From: Citrus sinensis
Lineage: Eukaryota; Streptophyta; Magnoliopsida; Sapindales; Rutaceae
Assembly: GCF_022201045.2 (NCBI RefSeq)
Contig: NC_068558.1
Location: 50,881,501 to 50,945,500 of the forward strand
Direction: 5' to 3'
Length of the DNA stretch: 64,000 bases
Positions 49,901 through 62,572 of the stretch are shown one piece after another. A model generated the notes under the pieces. It was not told the DNA's origin and did not search any database. It saw nothing but the letters and a program-made list of their open reading frames with translations. The stretch's first letter is position 1. Each line of letters opens with the position of its first letter. The position numbers and the translations under genes are program-made.

Positions 49901-52900
49901 ATTGTAAAAACTATATTCTTTATATTCTTTTTCAAAAGTTTTCATCAATAACCAAAAAAAAAAAAAAAAGAGATTTAGGAGCGTGAAAAAATTTAAGATA
50001 ATCAACGGAGAATGCGTATAAGAAAGAATTTTACGAAACAATACAGATTTTCTCCAAAAATAAATGACAAGAGTAGAAAAAGAAAGTAGGAGAAAGCAGG
50101 TTGGTAGCTACTAGCTAAGGCAAGGTCTATATATATTGGATTAGCCGCTAGTGAAAGAGCACGAGAGTAGTGTATGTAAATAATAAGGAAGATTTAACTG
50201 ATTGAACGAGTGCATCGAGTAATGGAAATGAATGGTGAAAAAGAAACCAAGGCGTGTGGGCGTGAATGAGTAGAAGGAGAAGCGTGGGTGGTGCCTGCTG
50301 ACAAAAACACTGACAGACAATTTGATGCAAAAACAACAATCATTGACTGCATATATGTAGCCAGCAATAGCGCTACCGGCCCGCCATTCTGACCCCTATG
50401 TGCCCAGCATAAGGCCGAATGAATGCGATGCCAAGGGGAGACGAAAGATTGAATTAACGAACCAATGGCAGCTAATTACTCAAGAGAATAGATGAGGTAT
50501 AAATGAGGTGTGTGTGTGTGTGTGTATACATCCACTATCTCTTTTTTTCCACTAGTTCTTGTTGATCTATAGAGAGAATACTAAATACTGATCTATTTAA
50601 TTTCTTAACTGCAAGCCTTCACTATCGCACCTCCTACGCCCTGAATTCTATGAACCCAATTCGATGCACCATGTCGGATATTAATTTTGTGTTTTTCTAA
50701 ATCCCCTTACTTTTTTTCTCTATTTGCTATTTTAACATTAGCTAGGGTTCATGTTCTTGATTACTAGCGACCTTACGTAATGCATACACCAGACTGTTAC
50801 TCTAGCCTCTCTCTTCTGCTTATGAGATTAAGATATATATACATAAAATTAAGAAGCTGCTGATTGGATGATGGGATCAACGGCGTCTTCTCCGGGACAT
50901 ATGGTCCACTTTCTTCTCGTTTCGTGTTACTTAATTTAATCTCTCTTAGGCTCCAGTTAGCATATGATGATGTGGTTTTTAAATCACAATTATTATGCAA
51001 TGAAAATTTTAGCATTTGGGAGAAGTCAATAGGTGTTCGATAAACACCAATCAACTATATGCTAAGTAAAAATTATTTGTTATCATTTTTATAACTTATT
51101 ATACACAAATGGTTATGAAAAATTTTAAGTTGTAGTATCAAGCCAAATTGTAAGTTTTTATAAAATGTTTTTTGTAAAATTAAAACAAATGGAGCCTTGA
51201 TTATTCTGGTGGTGATATGTTAACTTTTTTAGTTGGGAATTTGTTGCGAAATTTTTCAGTTGATAATTAGATTGATTCAGGAAAATTGGAAACCAAAAAA
51301 AAAAAAAAAGATCAAATGGAGCCTCATTGGATTTAGCTAACTTTTGTCTTTCGTATGAACAAGCAAACAAGGAAATTAATATAATTGAATCACCTAATCA
51401 ATATTAAATTATGTAGTGATAGTACAGCAAACCCATCTCTTTCAGCTAGCAAACAAACGAAATAAATTAAAACGCATGGTTGTATACAAACAAACCATCG
51501 TTTTCTCGAGTGGTCAACGGTCTCCAAACGCTCTCCCTCTCCTAGGTACCGATAGCCAAACCTCATCTCCACTAATAATTCTTCTAACAAAAATAAATTT
51601 TATTCGCCATTTATTTACTTTAATTCTTGATCATTAATTCTAACCCATTTCTATATTTCTTTTAATAATTAACACCCTCCCCTTTTGTACCAGCTTATTT
51701 TCTTTTTCCTTTTTTAACTCGCAATTATATCACCTAATTCTCGCAACTAGTTAATTAAAATTAAATACAAATGATAGTTTGTTGTTAGATTCAACATCAT
51801 TCTTAAATTGATGTATATCAATAATATTAATTCTATATCATTTTAAATTTCTCATTTTCACGATTGAAACTTTGTTCCATAACAAAGTTCAAACAGCGTA
51901 GAGTTCACGGGGTTCATTGAAGAAAAAAAAAAAAAAAACCTTTTAGAAATGATCAACATATGTTGAATCTTGTGAGTAGATGAGGTTGAGTTTTTTTTAA
52001 AACGACATGGTCATACCCATGGATAGTGGAAGAAGTTTTCAATCAAAAGCTTGGAAAAATGTTGCAACTTCTGTTATTATGCAGCAATAATATTGTATTA
52101 CTTATCGTGATCAACTTTCTTATTAAACTAATCAAACCCAATATGCTAATGTCCAGATTAACAAATAATTTATTAAAAGTCTAAAGCTAATCCATATGAA
52201 GTGTATGGACCACATTAAAGAAGAAAAATAGCCAGCACTTGCATGTGAAGAGCACCAATTGCTTCGAATCTAGCATAAATGTCGCATGTTCTCACACTCT
52301 TAATAGCCACTTTTCACTCAAAGTGGCTTGAGATTGTGGCACCCATTTCTGATTTCTTAATTGAAGGGCCAAGCTAAAGCTTACATTTTTTGAGTTAATT
52401 AATGAAACCCTCATCGAGCACTGAGAATATTTTAGACCTAAACAGCCGACCAAATTGAGGTTGCCATGTGGTTGATAGTGAACGATTTGGAATCCTTTTG
52501 TTGTCATCCCTTCACCTGCTTAATTATATCGTGACCTATTTCAAATCAAATCAAATCAAACGCTTGCTCTATTGGCACTGTGATGTGATCGTCATCAATT
52601 TCTTTTCATATTATATAATTGATGTGCGCAATCTTTTTTTTGTAAACCCTAAGATGCTTCCACCTATTGGTTAGTTATTAGTAACTAATAATTACTCTTT
52701 TATGTACATTAAATTTTGTTTTAATTAACCGTTGTCAATGGAGGATTAAGTTTTTTCAACCCCTTTGAGATAAGCATAGCATTAGTAATTAAGTAATAAT
52801 TAGTTACCATCTAATGAACTAAGGAATGATTAAGTATTAATAATACTTTCAACTACAATACCGTTAATATTTGTTTATTTGTTTCTTTTTTTTTTTTGTT

Positions 52901-55300
52901 ACATTATTTTTCAATGTGCAAGTGAACTCTTTATATATATATATATTTGTATGTCAGTACAAGTGATTAGCTAATTTTTATGCATAAAGGGTTTATATTT
53001 TTAAAACTCAGTTCCAGCATAATTGGAAGTGCTAATTATTACTAGGAATCTTCTACAAAAATTTTATATGGTTTCTGTAGTAATTGAAAATTAGTTAGTT
53101 TGGACATTGAGAAAAGTAATTGTTAACAATTTAATGTAATAAGAGTTATTTAAATCTGCTGGTGATTCTCATAATGAAAAATTATAATTGTCTTACAGTG
53201 CCCCAGACAGGATGATAACTTTGAAACACAACCTAGTATATGGTTTCTTTTGCATTCTAAAAGTCATCAATGAGAAGAGTTTTTTTAGTTTAATTTAATT
53301 TAATATTGCATTCTGAAATTGAAATTTGAAAAGTATTGATATATGATCAATGGAACTTCAATATTTTAGTACATGAGCAAAGAAAACAAAATGATTACAC
53401 TCGAAGTGTCCGTTGGTTGAGTATTGGAAAAAGTGTTACATCTTCGACTATCTTATTAGGATAAACTTTTTAAATTAAATATCGATCAAGCAACCTTTTT
53501 ATTTTATTTTTATTTTATTTTTTTTAGAAGAAGCAACTTATTAATATAAAACTAAGATAATACAATGCATAATAATAATTTTTTTTTAAAAAAAAAAAAC
53601 TCATTATCTTCTATTGGATAAATATGCCGCTGTACGGAAACACAACAAATTTAATAGCACAGGAAGATAATTAATATAATGTAAGCTGATAATATATTTT
53701 TAAACCAATATCTGAGTTTTTGTTAAGACAGCGCATTATACATGACATTGACACGAACTTTGCTTCAATAAAAAAACAGGGCAGATTTTGAAGCCTTGTT
53801 CGGATTTGAATTCTCAGTTTCTGACTTATCGATTCATATCTTAATTAAATTCAATTAGTTTAATACTCTATACGAGACAAATCCTATCTTAAAAATAATT
53901 AAATATCACGTTTAAATAAAATTAAGCTTCCCATTAAAAAAAAAAATGAAGAAGAAGAAGTAAAATAAAGCTTAAATTTGTGCGGTTCATCAGTTCATGT
54001 TCGATGATTTGTTTTTCGGTCAACTCAGCGAAGCCGACCCAATAAGGCACATGGGTTTGCCCAAGCCCAAGATCAAGGCTGGCGACGTGAAAATGCTCAT
54101 TTCATTTAGACCGTGGCGTGCAATCCAGTTTAAAATTAGAGTTGAGCTTTGGAACACCCTCTAAAATCCTCATAACACCATTTCTTAAAATATTCATGTT
54201 TAATTTAAAAATAATTCATATATTTAGATTAACCATGATCACGTAAAATTTCACTCTAAAAAAAAGTAACTTTTTTTAGTTTTTATTTATAAAATACATA
54301 CAATTCCTAAAATCTTAGTTTTTTTTTTCTTATTCCATAGTTTCTATTTCCATAACTATAAAATCTTATAATTTTCTCAAAAAAAAATTATTTCATTAAA
54401 ATTAATATAAATATAAATTATGAATGGATTGGGTGTAAAATTTTTTTTAAGAAAATAATTTATTAAAGTATTTAATTAAATTTTCATTCAAAAAATAATA
54501 AAAGAATTAAGTAAATATCCATTAACCAGCTAACATTTCACACTTATAAAAAAAAATAAAAAATTTTCCACCTGTAGTTTACAAAATATATTACTTTTTC
54601 ACTTTTAACATTAACACCATTAGAAGATTTAACAAAATATTGAAAAAATAACTTTTTTTTTTTCTCTTGAATGTAAAAAGATCGTTTATTGGCTGTTATT
54701 TTATATACATTTGGAATGTGATGTTATTTTGTGTTGATGGAAACAAATTGTAAAATTCTAAGTTCTCCATAACGGATTTTATGTTGTTATTTTTTTTATT
54801 AATGGGAATAAATTATAATATTAAAGATTCCCATAATTGGTTTTATTGTTATTTAGAATGTATTTTGAATAACTATAACTATTTCTTATATTAATTTAAA
54901 TTTTTTATTTTTCTTTTACACCCTCAAGTGTTATATCTCAAGTATATTATTATACACAATATATCATATTTTAAGGATCAATGACTTAAAAGGTAACCAA
55001 CAAAATTGTTCCATAATCATTCTTTCTCGTTATAAAACAACTATGAGTAGAGAATGAGCCTTAGTGGCTCTATGCACTACGTTATTATTTCACTTGATGC
55101 TCATACCGAGAGTATCCCTCTTTAATTACATTGTCTTAATAATCAAATGAAATTGAAGAGCCTTTTTTCTTCCCCCTCCATATAGATTCAAGACGTTGAC
55201 TGAACATTGAACAAAACAATTGTACATAGTGGAAGACATTTGCTTAGCTTAACCTTACCTGCTGAGAATAAACAAGCATTTGGAAATGAATGAGGACAGA
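46903..55300. other. 8.4-kb gene-poor region upstream of the AHL gene
   Basis: No coding gene is supported in this long gap. It contains a G13 tract at 47156-47168, a (TC)12 microsatellite at 47639-47663, (TG)n tracts at about 47727-47745 and 50507-50525, and a TA tract near 52932-52949. The rest is AT-rich with scattered poly-A/T. Open frames here are short and share no family signature. The part nearest the AHL gene should contain its promoter. I looked for known plant miRNA sequences by eye and saw none. Confidence 0.5.
54722..54847. repeat. Imperfect 63-bp direct repeat
   Basis: Two diverged adjacent copies begin TGTTATTTT at 54722 and 54785, share a GGAAACAAATTGTAA / GGGAATAAATTATAA segment, then CCATAA and GGTTTTAT or GGATTTTAT. 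They differ at roughly a quarter of positions. Confidence 0.6.
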
Positions 55301-55879
55301 TCAGTGAGATAGCATTGAACGAAATTCTTCAAAATCAACAAAGCCATCGCCATCTTTGTCAACACCTTTGATCATGCGCCTACAATCTTCAAGGGTGCAT
55401 TTGTCACATCCTAGGTTGATCAGAACTCTTCTCAACTCCATAGCCGAGATTAATCCATTCTTATTAATATCAAAAATGAGGAAAGCGTCCATCAAATAAT
55501 CTTCCTTGGGCTTGCCACCACTATCATCATGAACCGCATCCATAAATTCATCTACATCAATGAACCCGTCTCCATTATAGTCCATTTGCTTTAGCATTCC
55601 TTCAGCTTCCTTCGTAGCGTTTGACTTGTCACACCCTAGGCAAATGAGCACCTCACCCAGCTCTGACGAAGAAAGTTTCCCATCCCCATTTGAGTCCATC
55701 ACTTTGAAAATTTGCCTAAACTGGCTGGACACTTCCATCATCGCAAAAGATGACGCTAAGGAATCAAAAATAGATGACAATAATAGTTTGTGTTTCGTTC
55801 TTTTTTTGATCAGTTGTCGAAGAAAGAGTTTCATTCTCCGTCGTAAGGAGATCAAGCGGGTTTTGAAAAAACCAGACAT
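55301..55879 (-). CDS. Calmodulin-like protein (CML) with four EF-hands
   Basis: This intronless gene encodes 192 residues. Four canonical EF-hand loops are visible at about 62-73 (DSNGDGKLSSSE), 100-111 (DYNGDGFIDVDE), 137-148 (DINKNGLISAME) and 174-185 (DKDGDGFVDFEE). All have acidic residues at positions 1 and 12, so all four should bind calcium. The N-terminal 45 or so residues are an unusual basic and hydrophobic extension (FKTRLISLRRRMKLFLRQLI) with no Gly2 for myristoylation. It could be an amphipathic membrane-binding or targeting helix, which is inference. The protein would act as a calcium sensor. A shorter start at the Met-Met of AMMEV (residue 47) is possible and would remove the extension. 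I cannot assign a specific CML number. Confidence 0.9.
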   Translation of the reverse strand: MSGFFKTRLISLRRRMKLFLRQLIKKRTKHKLLLSSIFDSLASSFAMMEVSSQFRQIFKVMDSNGDGKLSSSELGEVLICLGCDKSNATKEAEGMLKQMDYNGDGFIDVDEFMDAVHDDSGGKPKEDYLMDAFLIFDINKNGLISAMELRRVLINLGCDKCTLEDCRRMIKGVDKDGDGFVDFEEFRSMLSH

Positions 55880-56747
55880 TATTTTTGGGAAAAGAGACAG
55901 ACACAGAAGAAAAGAAGACGAGATATGTTAATAGCAAGTGATAAGATGATATTTGCAATGTTGCATGTAGCGTGACCTTAATAATCTTTTGTGGCCACAA
56001 GGCTTTGGAATTCTCTTTCTTCACTTGCAAGTCTTTTTCACGATTATGGTCTTTGACTGAGTGTACTACCGAGTGAGTGTCCCCTTGCCCTTTGCCCCAT
56101 TGCGTTTGGTGGATGCCAGCCAGCCAGCCAAATTGATGATAGTTTGGTTAAAGTTGCCGGCATTATTTCATTTTCACCCACTTTGCTGTCTCGGCAACTA
56201 GAGGATTGATTGGCCACGCTGACTTGGTTTTAATGCATTGGATTTTTATGGTCAAGTTCGGCCATGCAATACAGACGACTTGTGTTCAACTGCTTTCGGA
56301 TGTGAATCCTGATGATGCCTTCCCACTAGGTGGTTTTGCCCGACTGCTTAAAACAGCTTAAAAAAACAAACATACAAGGCAAAGACAACAACTGCTTCCA
56401 AAATTCAACAATCAATCAAATTAAGACATCTAAATATCGTTCGTTTATCGATCAACATTTTTCATTGCTCTGAAATTCTTATATTGAAAAAAACATCTGA
56501 CCACCAACGTTAAATGACATCTATTAAAACGGAGGTAAAAGCTCCTGAATAAACTGCTCAAGCTTTTAGAGAGATACCGCTAGCCAATCCAAAATCATTA
56601 CTAACTCTTCATACACTATGAAACTACATTTCCGATAAAAATTACAACTTATAAAGCAAAAACTAAGAAATAAAAATTACAAGATTTTTGAATTGAAAGA
56701 AAGAATATCATACATCATAAAATGTGGAGGTGCGACCTCACCGAAGA
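55880..56747. other. Intergenic region between CML 5' end and BIG 3' end
   Basis: CML and BIG are both on the minus strand. This 870-base gap should contain the CML promoter and 5' UTR (from 55880 upward) and the BIG 3' UTR (below 56748). No repeat or further gene is seen. Confidence 0.5.
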
Positions 56748-59700
56748 TTAACATGTCCGAAGCAAAATCGGGCCCACCGATGCATCTAGCATGTCACTGA
56801 GTGCTACCTGAATCTCATTTGACCCATGTTCACAACTTATCAAGCTTGAAAGTAGGGGAAAGAAACAAGCTAGGTTCTTCTCGAAGGAGGTCTCTTCTAA
56901 GGTACAGATGGCCTGGAGGGTTGCCACAATAAGAGGTGCTCGTGCAGCCAATTCCCTCCGTTTCCCAGAACCTAAAGGTATTAACCATCGCACTTGCCCA
57001 CTGGCAGAAGATTCAGATGTCTGTCCATGGTTAGAAGTTTCAATATACAACTGTAAAACCTCCTGACATAGGTTAACAAGATGCGACTCCACATCGGCCT
57101 CCTCATAAGTTGGCGGTCTGTCCAGTATAATATTTTGTAGAAATGTTAGACAAATCTGAAAAGATTCGTTCTCCAGGCGCAACAATGGAGGATCTTGCAT
57201 TTGGGTCATGGAGCCAAATTCTTGCAGCTTTGAACGTAATGGGTGATCGCTATTGATCTTGTGAGCATGGTATGCAATGTCGTGCAAAGCTTCAAAGAGA
57301 ACTAGTGTGTTTTTTGTAGAAAGGCAGGGACGGTACATGTTGTAAATCTCCATCACCGCCTGCAAAATTTAAAGAAAGAATGTTTACATCCATTACTCAA
57401 AACAAAACAATATTTACTAACTGCAAAATTTTATCTTCTTTTACAACTCATACAACATGATTAGGCATTCATGTTGAATCAGCAATACACACACCTGCGC
57501 GCACGCACACAGTTGTTGCATAAATACAATCTTTTGTTCCTTATTAGGTGCAGTGGTTCCATCATGTAACAGTTTCTAAATGCATTATGGGATTCACAGG
57601 AATACTGAAGTTGATATTATCAATACAGAATGTTTTTAATAGCTTTTCAACATCGAATCTTGTTAAGAATAGAAGACATTACCTGAATCAATAAAAGTTG
57701 AACAGCAGCTCGGCACTTTGCATCAGCTATGCAAGCAAATAGATGTTGTGTCCTCAGGTTCTCTGAATCATCATCTGGCAACCCAGAACCAGAAGACTCC
57801 ACATTAATTTGTCCTTTTGCTGCAATTTCTGCCATGCAATCTTCACTACCAAGGTAAGAAAAATCAGGAAGTGTTGCCTTAGCTGCCTCCTTCAACGACT
57901 CAGCCACTTCTAGCCATTTTTCATCAGAAAATAGATTGCCAGCATTGCTCATCAAACGTACAAAGGCAGCGATACCAATACCAGCTAGGCTCTGGTGAGG
58001 ACGCTTGATGAAACTTACCAAAAGCATCAACACTTTCCTCAAAAGTGGATTGACAGTGTTGTAAAATTTGACAAAAAGATCCACAACTAGTTGGAGGGCC
58101 AAAGTGCATGTCTCATAGAGCCATGCATCTTGATCAAGCTCTCCCGTATCACCATCAACCCCTTGGCCAGGTGAGTTCTCCCCTGAAGGATCAATAGTGT
58201 GCCGCACATAGTCAAATATTGGGAACAGGACCGAATCAAACACTCGTTCCCACAAAGGAAGTGAGAAAAGGTGACCATGGTTGCGCAAAGTTTCAAAAAG
58301 CACTTGTAAGGCACTCTTCCTGATTTCTGGCCTAGGGTCAAAGCTTAGTTCTGATAAACCTGCAAATAAAAGGCAAGCAATTGAATGCTATACAAAGTGT
58401 GTTTTGAAAATAGAACTATGCAAGGAGGTAATGAAGCTGTAAAGGCAAATCCAAACGTTCAGCACCATGAAAATCACCAATGTAAGCAGTTTCCTTACCG
58501 GCCAATAGAGGAAACCAGAAATACAGATGATCATCTTTATCAATCATCTCTCCATTTTCTAGCTTTAGTTCCTTCACCGGGCGAGGAGAGGCTGGAGGAA
58601 TCTTTGCTGAGATCTCCTTGTCTTTATTACTCGATGAAGCACTAAGATCTCCTTCTGCAAGTTTGGTGGCACAAAACCGAAGAAATGCAATAGCATTCAG
58701 GCTAATATCTTTGTTGAATCTACTATTCGTGAATGCTATAAGGCAATTCACACAATCTGTAAAGGTGGTTGTTTCAGTCTCTGTAATGTATGGGAAGTAG
58801 TCTCGGATAATCTTCTCAATGATTTCAAAGGCTAATAGTACAATGTTTTTGTGGTCATCATAAGCTGCAGTAGTGAAAACCTGAAAAGAAAAGCCGTATG
58901 GTAACAAAATAGTGAGATCTAGGACCAAATTTTCACAAATAGAAGATAAAGAGTATTAACAAACTCAAAATACCATGAACATGCTTTTCCACCCCGATTT
59001 GACATTATTGACACGAGATAAAACCATCTGTGAGACACATCTGATGATTAGTTCTCTAATTTCCACAGCATTACTTTTGCGCATTACAATGACAAAAGGC
59101 TTCATAAACTCATTCTGGAAGTTATAATTAGCCAACTCTTCTCGCTCTAAGAATTTCATTGATAGCTGACGTAAAGAATCCATTGCAAATATAGCAATTG
59201 AAAGGTTCTCAGAACACCCAATGTTTACAAAGAAATCAGAAAGGACATGCCAAATGCTTGACCACACAAGCCTGATGCGGTTCATGTTGTAGTGCCTGTC
59301 ATAAGAAATTAAATCATATTAGTCTTACAATTTTGATGTAGCAGCAGATAAACTCCAATAAATCAAGATGAAAAGAAGACATGAAAAAAAGGTCAAAGGA
59401 AATTTTATGATGCATACGCAATCTCAACAATCTTTGTGAGGCTGAAAACCCTTGGATCTGATGCAGATCGAAGTTCCTCCATGGACACCTTGCAGAGAGC
59501 CTTAACAAAGTCTATTATTGCCTCACTGTTCAACTTCTGACTTCTTGTGAAGATACGATTCATTTCAGAGCTTCCAACTTGTTCTAACATGTTTAAATTA
59601 GAGACTAAATTGTTCATTTGTTCAGATGTGACCACCCCAGAAGCACTGCCCCCAATGCCCGCACTATCATAAGCACCCCTCATCACAGTGGCTGCTGCAT

Positions 59701-62572
59701 ATTGGATCCTCCCAGGTCCTTTCTTTTTTAGAACTGGAAGGATGGTTGACTTAGCTTGTTTAGATTTTTCTGATTCACTTTGAGGAAAAGCAAAGAAAGT
59801 TGCATCTGGAGGAGCACCTTCCCCCAAGAGATGTAGGTGCTCAAACCTGGAAACACATGTCAAAATATGCTCCCAGGCTTCCTGTAGATAATTCCCATCT
59901 TCATCTGCAATTGTGACTATTGCCTGTGCATAACAAAAAAAGGAAAAAATCAAATCCACATCAGCGCAAGAATTTGACACACACAGACACATATACATTT
60001 GATACCCGAAATACCCAAACAGGTGATGATTGTCAGATCAAAGGAAAATCACATATATAAAGCAAAATATTTAGGGAACACAGTTGAAAAACTAGTTAAG
60101 ACAGAAGTTAGTGAAAAAGATACCAAATGGTAGCATTTATTAGTGGTATTCAAAGCTTCAACAACATTAGCAAGAGAAAAAGTCACCTCATAATCCTATA
60201 CCTCTCAAACAAAAATTAAAGAATTGAGTAGGATCATGAACCGAGATAATTTTATATCCTTCTCATCCTGTATGACTACGATTGGAGCACAATACTAACC
60301 TTGATAGCATCTATATTTTTCTGTTTGATATCAGCAGGAGAGTGGAGGGAAGTGAACTTTGCTAATGAAGTTACAAAGGCATCTCTATGAGTCTTCATGG
60401 ACATAACAGCGGTAACACGTATAGCGTAACGGAAGCCTTGAAGACACAGAGCTATTATAACTTCATCATCACTTTGATCAAGTGGGACGCTGAAGGCAGC
60501 CAACATAGGAGCCCAGCATGCTTCAATCATGAATCTTAGGATCACCACATCAGTTGCTGCATGGTAAACAGATCTGCAAATGTCCAGATCAGTACATAAT
60601 CAGGAAGAAAATCTAAAAATAAGGCTTCCTTCTAAATTTTATACGTCACACTCTAGTCCAAATTTAAACCCTGCAAAGAAAATAAGCCTAACATTGTATG
60701 ATATAAGCCTACAGAATTATGGTTATTATATATGTTGGATGCTGCCAGACAAGAATAGCAGATGACGTAGCATCAAAGGAAAAGCATCCAAAAGGTAAGT
60801 CATTCTTACTCAGATTTGCGAGCCTTTTCCTTAAATTGTTCTTGCATGTGCCTGATGAGATCATCACTAGTCTCCATGTACTTCTCCTCTCCTCGCTTGC
60901 GGATCACGATATTCAAGATACTATCCAAACCTAATATTCTGTTCGAGTTCATAGACTGCATCTGTTGAACAGCCAAATCATCTCCTTTCATTTTAATCTC
61001 ATTTCTTGATATTCGTTCAAACAATGACCTCAGATACTCCTCAGGTAAATCTTTTCCGTCATCTATGCCACGATTGTTTCTTATAAAATCATCAGCTGAC
61101 ATCTGCATATTTCAATAAATGGGGAAAATAATCTTGTCAGCATCCCCTCTCATCACACAACTTCCCTAATAACTGATTGAAATGAAAAATGTAAACTCAC
61201 CTTGTTCTTCACCATAGGATTATGAGAGTCAGTATTGAGCAGTATTACAGAATACGCCAGGACATAAGCTGTGTCAGCACTTGTAAAAACCTTTGGATTA
61301 CATTTACAGTAACGTTCAGCAAACTTCTCCATTATTCGATCAATCTTTTGTGCCTCACCAGGCAACCTAAAGCCTAGTAGAAATATTCTGATTGCCTCAT
61401 CAAACTCCATACGTTGAAAGTCAAAAGAATCTACATAGGCGTGCATTACTTTGAGGGGCAACTCTTCCCTCTCTCCTAGATAATCCCCAATCAAAGTCTT
61501 ATTCAAATCAGAGGCATTTTTAAGAAAAGCTGCTATCTCCTCTGGGGTGTTGCCCACCTTCTTTGCATTAATAAGAAATTCAATTCCTTTCTTGGGTTTC
61601 CGATTAAAAAGAGATATACCTTCCTGCCATATATTTTACATTAGATTCCATCGGCAACGATAAACTAAAAGAAAAGTCAGAAGTTGATCCACCAGTGTCA
61701 AATAAATTATATATAATGCTTACCTGAAGTTCAAGCTTGTAAGCCCGGCGTTGTTCAATTGTTGAAACATCAGAAATTTCGCTGGAAGCTTCAGAATGAG
61801 AATCTGATCCCTCCACCAGCTCATCCCCATTGCCATTTGCCATTGGAACTGTTCCAGGTTCAGGACCACTAGAAATGTTCTCCACTGCCTCAAATTTCTT
61901 AGTAGACTGAGGATCTGGAATACGCAACTGTTTGTTCATCCAGTCTCCCATCGATCTCAAAATAGCCACCAAGCACTTCATAGCTTCAAGTTTCATAGTT
62001 GACTCTTGAGGTGGCAATAAAGAGGTGGCTGTACTAGGCGGGACACCTTGAGCAGTTTTAAGAAGTCCATTGACCATTCTACAATAAAAGCAAAAGTTGA
62101 ATTAAAAAAAGTCAAACTCACTCAAATCATAAGAGAATGTAAACACAAATCAAGAGTGGCATCTGCTTCCAAACTTAAAAAACCATATTATTCTGAAAGC
62201 TTCCTTTTGACTGCAAAAAATAATACAAATTCTGAAGGCTGCAACATAACACACCTCTCAAATATGTTTGATGAGTTGACATCACAGTCATAGTTAATAA
62301 AGATATCAACCAAGATCTGTGAATCAATGCAGAGTTTCTCTAGAAACCGAAGCACTATCATCTTCTGTTGAAAATTAGGTTGAGCAACATTTTCCAAAAC
62401 TCTGAGCACAATCATAGGAAAGAACACCCCAATCTCTGCCTTCAGTCCAGCTCTAAATCTTGACACCAGACTCATGAAAATGGAGCAAGAAAGCTGGAAA
62501 ACTATCATAAGAGTTGAGGCGCTGTTCTTCAACAATGAAAGACACAAGTATTGCTTGATGGCACCTAAAAAC
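56748..62572 (-). CDS. BIG3: BIG-type Sec7 ARF guanine-nucleotide exchange factor (BIG3-like), 3' part
   Basis: Ten exons join in frame, in transcript order: 62572-62255, 62078-61724, 61623-61201, 61102-60810, 60573-60300, 59923-59418, 59295-58974, 58880-58499, 58359-57683 and 57359-56748. They encode about 1,386 residues; BIG proteins have about 1,750, so the DCB N-terminus lies beyond the window. First is the HUS region ([31 protein letters not shown]). Then comes the Sec7 domain with the catalytic glutamate in [12 protein letters not shown] and [15 protein letters not shown], followed by the long HDS helical repeats to the stop. BIG GEFs load ARF1-class GTPases with GTP at the trans-Golgi network for secretion and recycling. 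The position that is Met in brefeldin-sensitive GEFs (VIMLNTD) is Leu here (VILLNTD), as expected for BIG3. Confidence 0.93.

Noticed and set aside
48300..50700. Candidate plant miRNA precursor upstream of AHL
   Set aside because: No known mature miRNA sequence was recognised by eye, and no convincing foldback was seen.
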